DNA from: an uncultured Bacteroides sp.
Lineage (GTDB): Bacteria; Bacteroidota; Bacteroidia; Bacteroidales; UBA932
NCBI GenBank assembly: GCA_945874355.1
Contig: CAMCGB010000018.1
Span: forward strand, 1 to 33,702
Length of the DNA: 33,702 nt
Direction of reading: 5' to 3'
Position 1 is the first letter of the stretch, and the number at the start of each line of letters is the position of its first letter. Shown piece by piece: positions 14,752 to 24,165 of the stretch. Below the pieces are notes generated by a model that saw nothing but the letters and a program-made list of their open reading frames with translations, searched no databases and was not told the DNA's origin. A program made the position numbers and the translations under genes.

Positions 14752-17019
14752 ATGCGAACCGCTCCTACCCTTATTCTATCAGCCTTGATGCTGCCTTTAT
14801 TGATCCTATCTTCTTGTACAGCAGAGCCTTCCGCTGCTCTGAGCCCCTGCCGCCTGAGAGTCGAACTTCTGGAGAATACCGGCCAGGTCTGGCAGCAGGG
14901 ACGTCGCAGCCCCTTCAGCCTGGAACGCGCCCTTGAGAGCGGAGAGGACTTCCAGGCTGCCCTCATCAACACTCCGGAGCCGCTTTTCAGCTGGGCTTTG
15001 GATGCCGAAAGTCAGAATGACGGAGCCGTCCTGAAGCAGAAAGCATTCAGAATCAGGGTCGCCACCAGCCCCGAGGGACTTAGGCGTCCCGACGTATGGG
15101 ACTCAGGGAAGATTCGCTCCGGGCAGCAGAGCCTTCGCTTTCAAGGCAGAAAGCCCCTGCAGACTTCGACTATTTATTATTGGAATGTAACAGTGTGGTG
15201 CGAAGGTCGCCTGCAAGGGAAAAAGTCCGCTACCGTGTCTTTTCTCACCGCCGATAGTTTCAGCTCCGAGGTGTCAGTGTATCCGCTTGAAAGAGAAGAT
15301 GCTACACAAAGCACAAGCGAAGCTGGCCTTTTTGATTTCGGCCGCGATGCATTCTCGCAGTTCAGCCTCCTGCTGGACTCTTCCTTCCCTCCAGAGTCCG
15401 TTCCTGACAGCATCACAGTGCACATCGGAGAGCAGAAAAGTGCAGGCAGGGTGAACCGCCACCCTCAGGGCTCGCAGCGATATGCGCGCTATACTCTTGC
15501 CACCAAAGACTCCCTGGGCCGCCTGAAAGACAGCCTGAGCTGTCCTCTGAGGCCTGACAGGCGTAACACCACTCCTCTTCTGAACGAGAGCGGAGTGAGC
15601 CCCATTCTGATGCCCTCATACATAGGCGAAGTCTATCCTTTCCGCTACCTCGAGGTCGAAAATCCGGAGCTTTACCCCCTGAAGGGCGCATCGCGCAGCA
15701 GCATAAGCTATCCTTTCGACAGCGATGCTTCTTATTTCCATTGCAGCGACAGCATCCTGAACGCTGTCTGGGAGCTGTGCAAATACACCGTGAAGGCCAC
15801 TTCCTTCTGCGGAGTGTATGTGGACGGAGACAGGGAAAGGATTCCCTACGAGGCCGACGCAATCATCAACCAGTTGAGCCACTACGCCGTGGACGATGAC
15901 TATGCGATGGCCCGGCGCAGTGTAAAGCACCTTATATACAATCCCACCTGGCCCACGGAATGGATACTCCAGAGCCTGATTATGGTCTGGAACGACTATA
16001 TGTACACTGGCGACGACGCCCTGCTGAGAGAATGCTACGAAGATCTGAAGGCCAAGACTCTTCTCGCCCTCAAGGAGGATAACGGACTGATTTCTACCCG
16101 TCTGGAGAAATGCACCCCTGAGTTTTACTCTTCCATCCACTTCAAGGGGAAGGGCATAAGGGACATTGTGGACTGGCCGCAGAGCGGGGCTGCCGGAATC
16201 TGCAAGCAGGAAAGCGGCGAGGCGGACGGCTTCGAGTTCAGCACTTATAATGCCGTGGTGAATGCCTACCATTACCGCGCCCTGTGTCTGATGTCCAGCA
16301 TAGCTGATGTACTTGGCAACAAGGCCGATAAAGAGTATTACTCCTCTTGCGCCCAGGATTGCTACGAGGCTTTCAACAGTCTTCTTTATAACCCTGAGAC
16401 CCAGCTATATACGGATGGAATCGGCCTGGAGCACTCCTCGCTTCACAGCAATATGTTCGCCCTGTGTTTCGGCCTGGTGAGCCCGGAGCGCAAAGCTGCC
16501 GTGCTGGAGTTCATCAAGAGCCGCTCGATGGCCTGCAGCGTGTATGGCGCCCAGTTCCTGCTCGATGCCCTGTACGACAACGGCGAGCAGGACTATGCCC
16601 TGTCCCTTCTTTGCTCCACTTCGCTTCGCAGCTGGTACAATATGATCCGCTCCGGGAGCACCATCACTACCGAAGCCTGGGACACAGTTTTCAAGCCCAA
16701 TCAGGACTGGAACCATCCCTGGGGAGCCGCCCCGGCCAATATCATAGTCCGCAAACTGATGGGTATAGAACCCCTTGAGAGCGGTTTCAGAAAGGTAGTC
16801 ATACGCCCGCAGATTGGCAGCCTGAGCTATGCCGAAGTGCTGACTCCAACCATCAGGGGAGACATTTATCTGTGCATCGACCAGGCGAGCTTCCATATGA
16901 CGGTACGCATTCCGGAGGGCATGGAAGCAGAGTTATACCTGCCCGGAGCAAGCCCGGAGTCAAAAGCGTTTATAATCGGTGCAGGAGAGCATTGTATTGA
17001 TTGGCAAATTGCCGAATAA
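14752..17019 (+). CDS. GH78-like (bacterial alpha-L-rhamnosidase fold) lipoprotein
   Basis: I start at ATG 14752, which gives a 755-residue protein with a lipoprotein signal (MRTAPTLILSALMLPLLILSSC, lipobox LSSC). The same frame is open back to 14512, but that extension lacks signal features and runs through the promoter region. An N-terminal beta-rich part includes a fibronectin-like TIYYWNVTVW stretch. The six-hairpin catalytic barrel follows, with DGDRERIPYEAD at about 358-369 in the place of the family's acidic DxxxRxExxxW region. The end of the barrel has TTEAWDTVF..NHPWGAAPANIIVRKLMGI, and a C-terminal beta domain has FRKVVIRPQIG. Predicted role: cleavage of terminal rhamnose-like sugars at the cell surface or in the periplasm. 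Glu and Asp candidates are present, but substrate is uncertain. Confidence 0.85.
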   Translation: MRTAPTLILSALMLPLLILSSCTAEPSAALSPCRLRVELLENTGQVWQQGRRSPFSLERALESGEDFQAALINTPEPLFSWALDAESQNDGAVLKQKAFRIRVATSPEGLRRPDVWDSGKIRSGQQSLRFQGRKPLQTSTIYYWNVTVWCEGRLQGKKSATVSFLTADSFSSEVSVYPLEREDATQSTSEAGLFDFGRDAFSQFSLLLDSSFPPESVPDSITVHIGEQKSAGRVNRHPQGSQRYARYTLATKDSLGRLKDSLSCPLRPDRRNTTPLLNESGVSPILMPSYIGEVYPFRYLEVENPELYPLKGASRSSISYPFDSDASYFHCSDSILNAVWELCKYTVKATSFCGVYVDGDRERIPYEADAIINQLSHYAVDDDYAMARRSVKHLIYNPTWPTEWILQSLIMVWNDYMYTGDDALLRECYEDLKAKTLLALKEDNGLISTRLEKCTPEFYSSIHFKGKGIRDIVDWPQSGAAGICKQESGEADGFEFSTYNAVVNAYHYRALCLMSSIADVLGNKADKEYYSSCAQDCYEAFNSLLYNPETQLYTDGIGLEHSSLHSNMFALCFGLVSPERKAAVLEFIKSRSMACSVYGAQFLLDALYDNGEQDYALSLLCSTSLRSWYNMIRSGSTITTEAWDTVFKPNQDWNHPWGAAPANIIVRKLMGIEPLESGFRKVVIRPQIGSLSYAEVLTPTIRGDIYLCIDQASFHMTVRIPEGMEAELYLPGASPESKAFIIGAGEHCIDWQIAE

Positions 17020-17031
17020 TAGCTAAATTAG
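17001..17031 (+). promoter_or_regulatory. Candidate promoter of the 17-24 kb operon
   Basis: TTG at 17001-17003, 20 bases, then TAAATTAG at 17024-17031, one mismatch from TAnnTTTG. Small palindromes GGCAA-A-TTGCC and GCTAA-A-TTAGC lie within it. It overlaps the last codons of the GH78-like gene. Confidence 0.4.
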
Positions 17032-17065
17032 CAGTCTTGTTGAAACAAAAGAAAAACAAATAAAA

Positions 17066-18043
17066 ATGAGTACACTTAACACCACTTTCGCAGGTCTTCG
17101 CCTAAGCTCTCCCGTCATTGTAGGAAGCTGCAGCCTTACCGCCAACATCGACAAACTCAAAGAATTCCAGGCCGCCGGAGCCGGAGCAGTTGTCCTCAAG
17201 TCCCTCTTCGAGGAAAGCATCAGCCGCGAAATCAGCGCCGATCCTTCACTCGAGGAGCATCCCGAAGCCCACGACTACATCTCTGCCTTCCTGAGCGAGA
17301 AGGCCGTAAGCGACTATCTGGACCTTATCCGCAAGGCAAAAAGCGAGCTGAGTATCCCCGTCATAGCATCAATAGCCTGCTGCAGCGACGGAAAGTGGGA
17401 GGAATTCGCATCCAGAATTGAGCAGGCGGGAGCCGACGCGCTGGAGCTGAATGTGATGAGCCTTTGCACCCGCAAGGATTATAAGGACGGAGAGTTCGAG
17501 AAGATGCACGAAAGCATCGCTGCAGGAGTATGCTCGCTCGTGAAAATACCCGTCATCATCAAGCTGGGAGCAAACCTCTCCAATCCCGTGGCCCTGTCCG
17601 ACAGGCTGAAGGCAAGGGGAGCCGCAGCAGTGGTGCTCTTCAACCGTTTCTACGCTTCCGATATAGATGTCGATACTCTGACTTTCAAACCTGCTGAGGC
17701 TCTTACCACAGGTGCTGAACTGTCGGGCTGCCTTCGTTGGAGCGGCATCATATCAGCTTCTGTAAAGGGGCTTGATATAGCAGTTTCCGGCGGCGTAAAG
17801 TGCTGGAAAGGAGTAGCTAAGGCCCTTTTGAGCGGCGCTGAGGCAGTGGAAGTTGCAAGCGCCATCATCAGCAAGGGCGCCGGCTGGATAAGCGAGGCGA
17901 ACGAAGCTCTGAAGCAGTGGCAGGACGGCAAGGGATTCTCTTCTCCAGCCGACTACACCGCGCGTATGAACGCAAGCGACCCCGAGATGGAAGAGCGTCT
18001 TCTCAGGACCCAGTTCCTAAAGTATTTCAGCGAAGTTCATTAA
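17066..18043 (+). CDS. Dihydroorotate dehydrogenase-like FMN protein
   Basis: The 325-residue protein has the TIM-barrel layout of dihydroorotate dehydrogenases: LSSPVIVGSCSLTANIDKLKEFQAAGAGAVVLKSLFEES at the start, ALELNVMS near 128-135, IIKLGANLSNP near 166-176, and a C-terminal phosphate-binding VSGGVKCWKGVAKALLSGAEAVEVASAI near 239-266. Bacteroidetes carry a second DHOD-like paralogue of this kind in addition to true PyrD. The usual catalytic Cys/Ser loop cannot be assigned with confidence, so pyrimidine synthesis should not be assumed. It is first in a five-gene operon, 12 bases before the GH2 gene. Confidence 0.8.
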   Translation: MSTLNTTFAGLRLSSPVIVGSCSLTANIDKLKEFQAAGAGAVVLKSLFEESISREISADPSLEEHPEAHDYISAFLSEKAVSDYLDLIRKAKSELSIPVIASIACCSDGKWEEFASRIEQAGADALELNVMSLCTRKDYKDGEFEKMHESIAAGVCSLVKIPVIIKLGANLSNPVALSDRLKARGAAAVVLFNRFYASDIDVDTLTFKPAEALTTGAELSGCLRWSGIISASVKGLDIAVSGGVKCWKGVAKALLSGAEAVEVASAIISKGAGWISEANEALKQWQDGKGFSSPADYTARMNASDPEMEERLLRTQFLKYFSEVH

Positions 18044-18055
18044 TCCTTACCACCT

Positions 18056-20455
18056 ATGTCTAAACTCAAAACCGCCCTGGTCTGTCTGCTTGCCCTGCTG
18101 CTCGGCACTTCTGCCTTCTGTCAAGGCTTTGGAGAAAGGACCAAGTTCAATTCCGGCTGGAAATTCAGCCTCTCCGACTCTGCCGAAATGGCGCTTGCAG
18201 ACTATGACGACTCCCGCTGGAGAAGTGTCGACCTGCCCCACGACTGGTCCGTCGAAGGTCTGATGAGTCCTTATCTTGCCAGCTGCACCGGATATCTTCC
18301 CGGAGGCATAGGCTGGTACCGCAAGCACTTTACTATCAATGATAGCGCCGAGAAGCACTTCATATATTTCGAAGGAGTTTATAACCGCAGCGAGGTGTAT
18401 CTGAACGGCCATCTGCTGGGCCAGCGCCCCAACGGCTACATCTCCTTTATGTATGAGCTGACCCCTTATCTCCAGGAGGGCGAGAACGTGCTCAGCGTGC
18501 GTGTCGACCACAGCCTTAGCGCCGACTCGCGCTGGTACACCGGCTCGGGCATCTATCGCGATGTTTATCTGGTAAGCTCCGGTTCAAAGCATTTCGACCT
18601 TTGGGGAGTAAGCTGGAAGGCTTTGAGCATCAAGCCCCAGAAGGCTGTAGTTCAGGTAGATGCAAGGGTTGTAGGAGAGAGCGGTGCAAAAGGAAAGATT
18701 CAGCTCAATGCCTCCCTTACAGACGCGCAGGGAAGGGTGGTAGCCAGTGGCAAGAGCCGTTCGATAAGCTCTGAAGCAGCTGATGCCCAGGATATTACCC
18801 TCAATCTCACAGTCCTCCGTCCCGAGCTTTGGGACCTTGAGCGCCCTTATCTCTACAGCTTGCAGACCGAGCTCCTTGAGAACGGAAATCTGATAGATTC
18901 TTACGGCTGCGCGGTGGGTCTGAGGACACTCGAGTTCGATGCTGACAAAGGCTTTGCGCTCAACGGTAAGAATATGAAAGTCAAGGGAGTGTGTCTGCAC
19001 CACGATGCCGGAGTGCTGGGAAGCGCTGTGCCCGAAGAAGTTTGGGAAAGGCGCCTGATCAGGCTCAAAGAGCTGGGGGTGAATGCTATACGCTGCTCTC
19101 ACAATCCCCAGGCACCGGTTCTGTACGACCTCTGCGACTCTCTTGGTCTGCTTGTGATGGATGAGGCTTCTGACGAGTGGGAATTCCCCAAGCGCAAGTG
19201 GATTGAAGGCTGGAATGTCGGCACTCCCGGATATCAGGGAAGCTATGACTTCTTCGAAGAGTGGATAGAAACTGACGTGGCCGATATGGTAAGGCGCGAC
19301 CGCAACCATCCCTGCATCTTCCTATGGAGCATTGGCAACGAAGTCGATTACCCCAACGATCCCTACTCTCACCCCGTGCTGGACGGCTCGAGCATCAACC
19401 AGCCTATGTTCGGAGGCTACAAGAAGGACGCTCCCGACGCTATGCGCATAGGCGAGATTGCCCGCAGGCTGTCTGCAGTAGTCCGCTCAATCGACACTTC
19501 GCGCCCCGTCACCGGAGCTCTCGCCGGAGTGGTGATGTCCAACCAGACGGCCTACCCTTCAGTGATTGACGTAGTGGGATACAATTACACCGAAGACCGC
19601 TATGATATTGACCATCAGCAGTATCCCGAGCGCATCATCTACGGCAGCGAGAACGGTATGGGCTACGATGCCTGGAAGTCTGTGGTGGACAGGGATTTCA
19701 TCTTCGGACAGTTCCTCTGGACGGGCCTTGACTATCTCGGAGAGTCCGGCAGATGGCCTTCACGCGGGCTGTACACGGGTCTTCTGGACTACGCAGGCAA
19801 TATGAAACCGCGCGGCTGGTTCCGCGCCAGCCTGTGGAGCGAAAAGAAAACCACCTACATCGGCACTTATCCTTATAGGGACAGGCTTACCATCGACGCT
19901 TACGACAGCTGGAACTATGAGCCGGGCCAGAAGATCAGGGTGGTTTGCTATACCAATTCCCCTCAGGCAAGGCTCCTTCTGGACGGCAAGCCTTACGGTG
20001 AGATGAAGCCTTATGACGCTTCAACCGGCATAATAGCCTGGGACGTGGACTACAAAGCCGGAACCCTTACTGCCCAGGGCTGCTCTGCAGAAGGCGAGGT
20101 TGAGTCGGAATACACCATCACCACTTCGCTCAGACCCTACCGCCTCGTGGCTAGCTGCGAAGAGGGCGAGATTGCTCCCGGCGACCTTGTTCATATTGAT
20201 ATCCAGGTACTTGACGAGAATGGAGTAAAGGTGCTGCTGTCAGACAATATGATTTCCTGCACCGTCGGCTCAGGAGCCACTCTGGTCGGCCTCGAAAGCG
20301 GCTCGAACACCGATACTTCCGACCATAGGGACGCTTCCCACAGGGCTCACCGCGGCAGCCTGCTGGCTTATGTCAGGGTCAACTCCGACGCCACCGTCAG
20401 CTTCTCTTCTCCTCTCCTGGAGGGCTGCAGCATTGAGCTGAAAATCACCAGATAA
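18056..20455 (+). CDS. Glycoside hydrolase family 2 enzyme (beta-galactosidase-like)
   Basis: The 799-residue protein has a signal peptide (cleavage probably after SAFCQ) and the GH2 domain order: sugar-binding jelly roll (30-175), immunoglobulin-like domain (about 185-290), TIM barrel (about 295-600) and C-terminal beta domains. Catalytic residues are visible as acid/base Glu429 in FLWSIGNEV and nucleophile Glu532 in IIYGSENG. IRCSHNPQAPVLYDLCD and VMDEASDEW also match. It is a secreted or periplasmic exo-glycosidase acting on beta-galactosides, beta-glucuronides or similar; the sugar cannot be fixed from sequence. Its stop shares a base with the next start (TAATG), so it is coupled to the PHP gene. 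Confidence 0.93.
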   Translation: MSKLKTALVCLLALLLGTSAFCQGFGERTKFNSGWKFSLSDSAEMALADYDDSRWRSVDLPHDWSVEGLMSPYLASCTGYLPGGIGWYRKHFTINDSAEKHFIYFEGVYNRSEVYLNGHLLGQRPNGYISFMYELTPYLQEGENVLSVRVDHSLSADSRWYTGSGIYRDVYLVSSGSKHFDLWGVSWKALSIKPQKAVVQVDARVVGESGAKGKIQLNASLTDAQGRVVASGKSRSISSEAADAQDITLNLTVLRPELWDLERPYLYSLQTELLENGNLIDSYGCAVGLRTLEFDADKGFALNGKNMKVKGVCLHHDAGVLGSAVPEEVWERRLIRLKELGVNAIRCSHNPQAPVLYDLCDSLGLLVMDEASDEWEFPKRKWIEGWNVGTPGYQGSYDFFEEWIETDVADMVRRDRNHPCIFLWSIGNEVDYPNDPYSHPVLDGSSINQPMFGGYKKDAPDAMRIGEIARRLSAVVRSIDTSRPVTGALAGVVMSNQTAYPSVIDVVGYNYTEDRYDIDHQQYPERIIYGSENGMGYDAWKSVVDRDFIFGQFLWTGLDYLGESGRWPSRGLYTGLLDYAGNMKPRGWFRASLWSEKKTTYIGTYPYRDRLTIDAYDSWNYEPGQKIRVVCYTNSPQARLLLDGKPYGEMKPYDASTGIIAWDVDYKAGTLTAQGCSAEGEVESEYTITTSLRPYRLVASCEEGEIAPGDLVHIDIQVLDENGVKVLLSDNMISCTVGSGATLVGLESGSNTDTSDHRDASHRAHRGSLLAYVRVNSDATVSFSSPLLEGCSIELKITR

Positions 20456-21723
20456 TGTTCCGGCGTATTTTTCTGACTCTTGCTCTCAGCCTTTCGGGAC
20501 TGCTGCTGTTTGTCTTTCTGCTTACAGGCATCAGTTCAGTCAGTCCGGTTTATGACTTCCCCGAGCAGGAAAGATTCAGCGGCGAGAGCATTTATAACCC
20601 TTACCACTCCCTGGACTCACTTCGCTCCCAGGGAGTGCCTGTTGATTGGAAGAGGGCCAATTTCCATACCCACACAAAGGTGGACGGCATCTTCAACGAA
20701 TGCAGCCACTCTCCGCAGGCGGTCTATGATTCGCTCGCCGCTTTCGGCTACGACATAGTCACCTTTTCCAACCATAATGAGCTCACCGTCCATCCTTTCG
20801 ACTCCTCCCTTCAGGTGAATGTCTATGAGCACGGACTGAATCTGCTGAAGTACCACAAGCTGGTTTTCGGCTCTGATAAAGTATTGCATTTTGACAATAT
20901 TATTCCTGCCATTCTTTCCCAGCGTCAGTTTATGATGGAACTGCTCTCAAAGGAGAGTGACTTTATCCAGCTCAACCACCCGCTGCGCACCCCTTTGAGC
21001 AGCGAGAAGATTATGAAGCATCTGAGCGGCTATCAGATAATGGAGCTCGACAGCGGCATCAGCACCGAGCAGCAGTACTGGGACTGGGCACTGAGCAGCG
21101 GCCATTACAGCACCGCTCTGGCAAATGACGACCTCCATTATCCCGACCGAAGTGGCTGTATAGCAGTGCGTTGCAATTTCCTTTTCTGCCCCTCCGGCCG
21201 TTACGAAGACATCAGGGACTGCCTTATGCAGGGCTGCAACTATTCAATGCGGGTTCCGGATTACGGCGCCGGGAACTGGGCAGTAAAGCACAGCGGAAAC
21301 TCAAGCCTGCCGTACGTCGAAGATATAGGTCTTAGGGACTCTTCGACCGTTTTCATAGTCCTCAGCGAGCAGGCTGACAGCATCAGGTTCAGCGGCGAGA
21401 ATCACGCCACCCTCGCTATGGTTGAAGGCAGCTGCAGGGCCGAATACACAATGAGCACGGACGATTCTTATGTCCGGATTACGGCCTATTTCCCCGGAGG
21501 GGAGGTTATATATTCCAATCCTTTCGCCCGCTACCACGCTGAGCTCAAGGGAGTGCAGCCCCGCCATTTTACCGATGCATTTGAGCAGAAAAGGCCCACG
21601 GTAAACATCGCCCTGAGCGCACTTTGGAACCTTTCTGTCCTTTTGGTATGCTCATTGCTGACTTTCGCCCTTATTGGATGCCTGGGCGCAATCGCAAAGC
21701 TCTGGCGTAAAACCGACAAATGA
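20455..21723 (+). CDS. Membrane-anchored PHP-domain phosphoesterase
   Basis: The 422-residue protein has an N-terminal membrane segment (about 5-27), a PHP-type metal-binding domain, and a second hydrophobic segment near the C-terminus (about 390-415), so the domain probably faces the periplasm. PHP motifs visible are HTH at 71-73 (NFHTHT), SNHNE at 105-109 with His107, His145, NHP at 174-176, and NDDLH at 224-228. PHP domains hydrolyse phosphoesters using a trinuclear metal site. The substrate is unknown, but the position between a glycosidase and an EptA-like transferase suggests an envelope lipid or glycan. It overlaps the next gene by ATGA. Confidence 0.82.
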   Translation: MFRRIFLTLALSLSGLLLFVFLLTGISSVSPVYDFPEQERFSGESIYNPYHSLDSLRSQGVPVDWKRANFHTHTKVDGIFNECSHSPQAVYDSLAAFGYDIVTFSNHNELTVHPFDSSLQVNVYEHGLNLLKYHKLVFGSDKVLHFDNIIPAILSQRQFMMELLSKESDFIQLNHPLRTPLSSEKIMKHLSGYQIMELDSGISTEQQYWDWALSSGHYSTALANDDLHYPDRSGCIAVRCNFLFCPSGRYEDIRDCLMQGCNYSMRVPDYGAGNWAVKHSGNSSLPYVEDIGLRDSSTVFIVLSEQADSIRFSGENHATLAMVEGSCRAEYTMSTDDSYVRITAYFPGGEVIYSNPFARYHAELKGVQPRHFTDAFEQKRPTVNIALSALWNLSVLLVCSLLTFALIGCLGAIAKLWRKTDK

Positions 21724-23267
21724 TGAAGAATAGAATTTTTAGCAAAAAAGCGCCCCTATGGGTTATGTGCCTTATTCTGAGCATATTTACCCTCATTGCT
21801 TTTCATATTCCCTTTTTCCGGGCGGCTGTGGAGAACATCGAGAGCGGCTTCAACGGGATGATGATCATCTTTTCGCTGGCAGTGCTGATGCTCGCCCTGA
21901 ACTTTTTCCTTTACTACTTCCTGCTGTGGTGTTTCAGGGTAGTGGGTAAGATAATTGTCTCCCTGAGCCTTATTATCGACGCCGGCTGCCTGTATTTCAT
22001 CAACACTTACGACACCCTGCTGGACGACACGATGATGGGCAATGTTTTCAACACCCAGTATTCCGAGGCTTCGGGCTTTTTCAGCCTCGCTTTCGTGCTC
22101 TACCTTCTGCTGCTTGGTGTGCTTCCATCCATCTATGTCTGTCTGAGGAAGATAGACTATTCTTCGGCTAAAAAGATGTTCGCCTTCAACGGCTCTTCCC
22201 TCGGCCTTGTCCTCATCATCGCCTTTGCCAATATGAGCAACTGGCCCTGGATTGACCGCAACGCCACGGTGCTGGGAAGCCTTCTGCTGCCCTGGTCGTA
22301 CAGCGTCAATTCGGTCCGCTACCAGATTAAGGAGCATAAGATGAACCGCGAGGAGATTCCGCTTCCGGACGCCGTTTTCACTGATCCTGAGGCAAAGAGG
22401 GTAGTTGTGCTGGTGATAGGGGAGTCTGCCCGTCAGGACCATTTCTCGCTCTACGGCTATCCCAGGCAGACCAATCCTCTGCTGAGCGGGCAGCAGGGTC
22501 TCACAGCCCTTAAGGCCGATGCGGCAGCGACATACACGACTGCCGGAGTGAAAGCCATCCTGGACAGCCGTCCGACCGACAAACTGTATGAGATTCTGCC
22601 GAACTATCTCTATCGCGCAGGGGCGCAGGTTGTATGGAGAACGAGCAACTGGGGCGAGCCTCCCGTGCATATCGAGAAATATCAGAACCCCGAGGCCCTG
22701 GTGGAGATTTACCCGGATGCGGATCCCGCCTACGACGGCATACTCTTCGAAGGCCTGAGAGATGAAATCCTCTCGTCGGGCAATTCTAAAGTGCTTCTGG
22801 TCCTGCATACTTCCATCAGCCACGGCCCCGCCTACAATAAGCGCTATCCCGCTGAATTCGAGCAGTTTACTCCCATTTGCAATACGGTCGAGATGGCAAA
22901 GGCGGACCACGATGAACTGATGAACTCATACGACAATACCATCCTCTACACCGATTATCTGCTCAGCGGCGCCATCCATCAGCTCGAAGAGCTTCCCGGG
23001 GAGTGGGAGAGTTGCCTTATGTATGTTTCGGACCACGGGGAGTCTCTGGGCGAGGGGAATCTGTTCATGCACGGAGTGCCTATAGCCATCGCCCCGAAGG
23101 AGCAGATTGAGATTCCTTTCCTGGTGTGGACCAGCGAGGGGAGCCGCGAAATAAAGCCTCTGGACAAAGTGGGGCAGTATCACGTGTTCCATAGCGTGAT
23201 GTCTTTCCTCGGCGCGGAGAGTGAGATTTTCGACGAGAATATGAATATTTTCACCCCCGCACGGTAA
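21720..23267 (+). CDS. EptA-like phosphoethanolamine transferase (sulfatase fold)
   Basis: The enzyme moves phosphoethanolamine from phosphatidylethanolamine to an acceptor such as lipid A, releasing diacylglycerol. The 515 residues start with about five membrane helices (13-30, 46-70, 75-95, 120-140, 160-175), then a periplasmic sulfatase-fold domain. Key residues seen: GESARQDH at 234-241 (Glu235 a metal ligand), a nucleophile threonine candidate in the cluster Thr271-Thr274, LHTSISHGPAY with His363/His368, SDHGES with Asp438-His439, and His451. Length and order match EptA/YhjW-type enzymes. It overlaps the PHP gene by 4 bases, and its stop shares a base with the lipid kinase start. The acceptor is inferred. 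Confidence 0.92.
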   Translation: MMKNRIFSKKAPLWVMCLILSIFTLIAFHIPFFRAAVENIESGFNGMMIIFSLAVLMLALNFFLYYFLLWCFRVVGKIIVSLSLIIDAGCLYFINTYDTLLDDTMMGNVFNTQYSEASGFFSLAFVLYLLLLGVLPSIYVCLRKIDYSSAKKMFAFNGSSLGLVLIIAFANMSNWPWIDRNATVLGSLLLPWSYSVNSVRYQIKEHKMNREEIPLPDAVFTDPEAKRVVVLVIGESARQDHFSLYGYPRQTNPLLSGQQGLTALKADAAATYTTAGVKAILDSRPTDKLYEILPNYLYRAGAQVVWRTSNWGEPPVHIEKYQNPEALVEIYPDADPAYDGILFEGLRDEILSSGNSKVLLVLHTSISHGPAYNKRYPAEFEQFTPICNTVEMAKADHDELMNSYDNTILYTDYLLSGAIHQLEELPGEWESCLMYVSDHGESLGEGNLFMHGVPIAIAPKEQIEIPFLVWTSEGSREIKPLDKVGQYHVFHSVMSFLGAESEIFDENMNIFTPAR

Positions 23268-24127
23268 TGGATACCCTGTTCATTATCAATCCCATTTCAG
23301 GAAACGGCCGCAAGAAGGACATCATCTCACTTCTGGAGTCCAAAGGGCTGAAATATGCCCTCACCGCTTCAAGCGGGGATGCCGAAAAGATAGCCCGGGA
23401 CTGCGACGAAAGTACTGTCGTGGCAGTTGGCGGGGACGGGACGGTGAATGAAGTTGCCCGCGGGCTGCTGGGAAGCGACAAGACGCTGGGCATTATCCCC
23501 TGCGGGAGCGGCGACGGGCTTGCCCTGTGCCTTGGCATCAGCCGCAATATCCACAAGGCGCTGGACACTGTACTGAACGGGCAGACTGTGCTGATAGACC
23601 GCGGGAGCATCAATTCCAGGCCTTTTTTCTCTGTCTGCGGTACGGGTTTCGATGCCGATGTGAGCAAACTCTTCGCCCAGAGCGGCAAAAGGGGACTGGA
23701 GAACTATATCCTCCAGGCTCTGCATCTGTGGAAGGATTTCAGTCCCCTGGACTACGAAATTACCCTGGACGGGAAGCAGTTCTCCACCAAGGCTGTCCTT
23801 CTGACGGTCGCAAACTCAAACCAATGGGGCAATCAGGCCAAGGTGGCCCCTCACGCCGACTGCAGCGACGGTCTTCTGGACCTGACGGTTCTCGATATGT
23901 TCTCCAGCATAGAGCTTCCGGCACTCGCAACGCTTTTGATGACAGGACATTGCGACAGCAGCCGCAGAGTTCACTGCTACAAGGGGCAGGAAATTGTCAT
24001 AAGGCGGCCTTTTGCCGCGCCCGCGCACTGCGACGGGGACTGGTTTGACGCCCCCGAAGAGCTGAGAATCAAAATTCACCCGCACGAACTCAGGATAAGG
24101 GTCAACAGAGTCGAAAAAATTGATTAA
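23267..24127 (+). CDS. YegS/DagK-type lipid kinase
   Basis: The 286-residue soluble protein belongs to the diacylglycerol kinase catalytic family. It shows the nucleotide-binding [10 protein letters not shown] at 8-17, [13 protein letters not shown] at 55-67, [10 protein letters not shown] at 77-86 (a variant of the usual PxGTxNDFA), and the C-terminal half has [17 protein letters not shown]. Members phosphorylate diacylglycerol, phosphatidylglycerol or sphingoid bases. Direct translational coupling to the EptA-like gene (TAATG) makes recycling of the diacylglycerol by-product a plausible job. The rubrerythrin -7 box overlaps its last codon. Confidence 0.88.
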   Translation: MDTLFIINPISGNGRKKDIISLLESKGLKYALTASSGDAEKIARDCDESTVVAVGGDGTVNEVARGLLGSDKTLGIIPCGSGDGLALCLGISRNIHKALDTVLNGQTVLIDRGSINSRPFFSVCGTGFDADVSKLFAQSGKRGLENYILQALHLWKDFSPLDYEITLDGKQFSTKAVLLTVANSNQWGNQAKVAPHADCSDGLLDLTVLDMFSSIELPALATLLMTGHCDSSRRVHCYKGQEIVIRRPFAAPAHCDGDWFDAPEELRIKIHPHELRIRVNRVEKID

Positions 24128-24132
24128 ATTTG
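24125..24132 (+). promoter_or_regulatory. -7 box of the rubrerythrin gene
   Basis: TAAATTTG is an exact TAnnTTTG match 33 bases before the rubrerythrin ATG. It lies across the stop codon of the lipid kinase gene, so rubrerythrin can be transcribed separately. Confidence 0.55.
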
Positions 24133-24165
24133 CCACATAAAAACTTTAATTTAAAATTATTCAAA

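Noticed and set aside
17066..18043. Naming the gene pyrD
   Set aside because: The protein is a DHOD-like paralogue, and the active-site loop could not be matched with confidence.
21756..22910. A 384-codon minus-strand frame
   Set aside because: It lies wholly antisense to the EptA-like gene, has no family features, and the plus strand carries all catalytic motifs.
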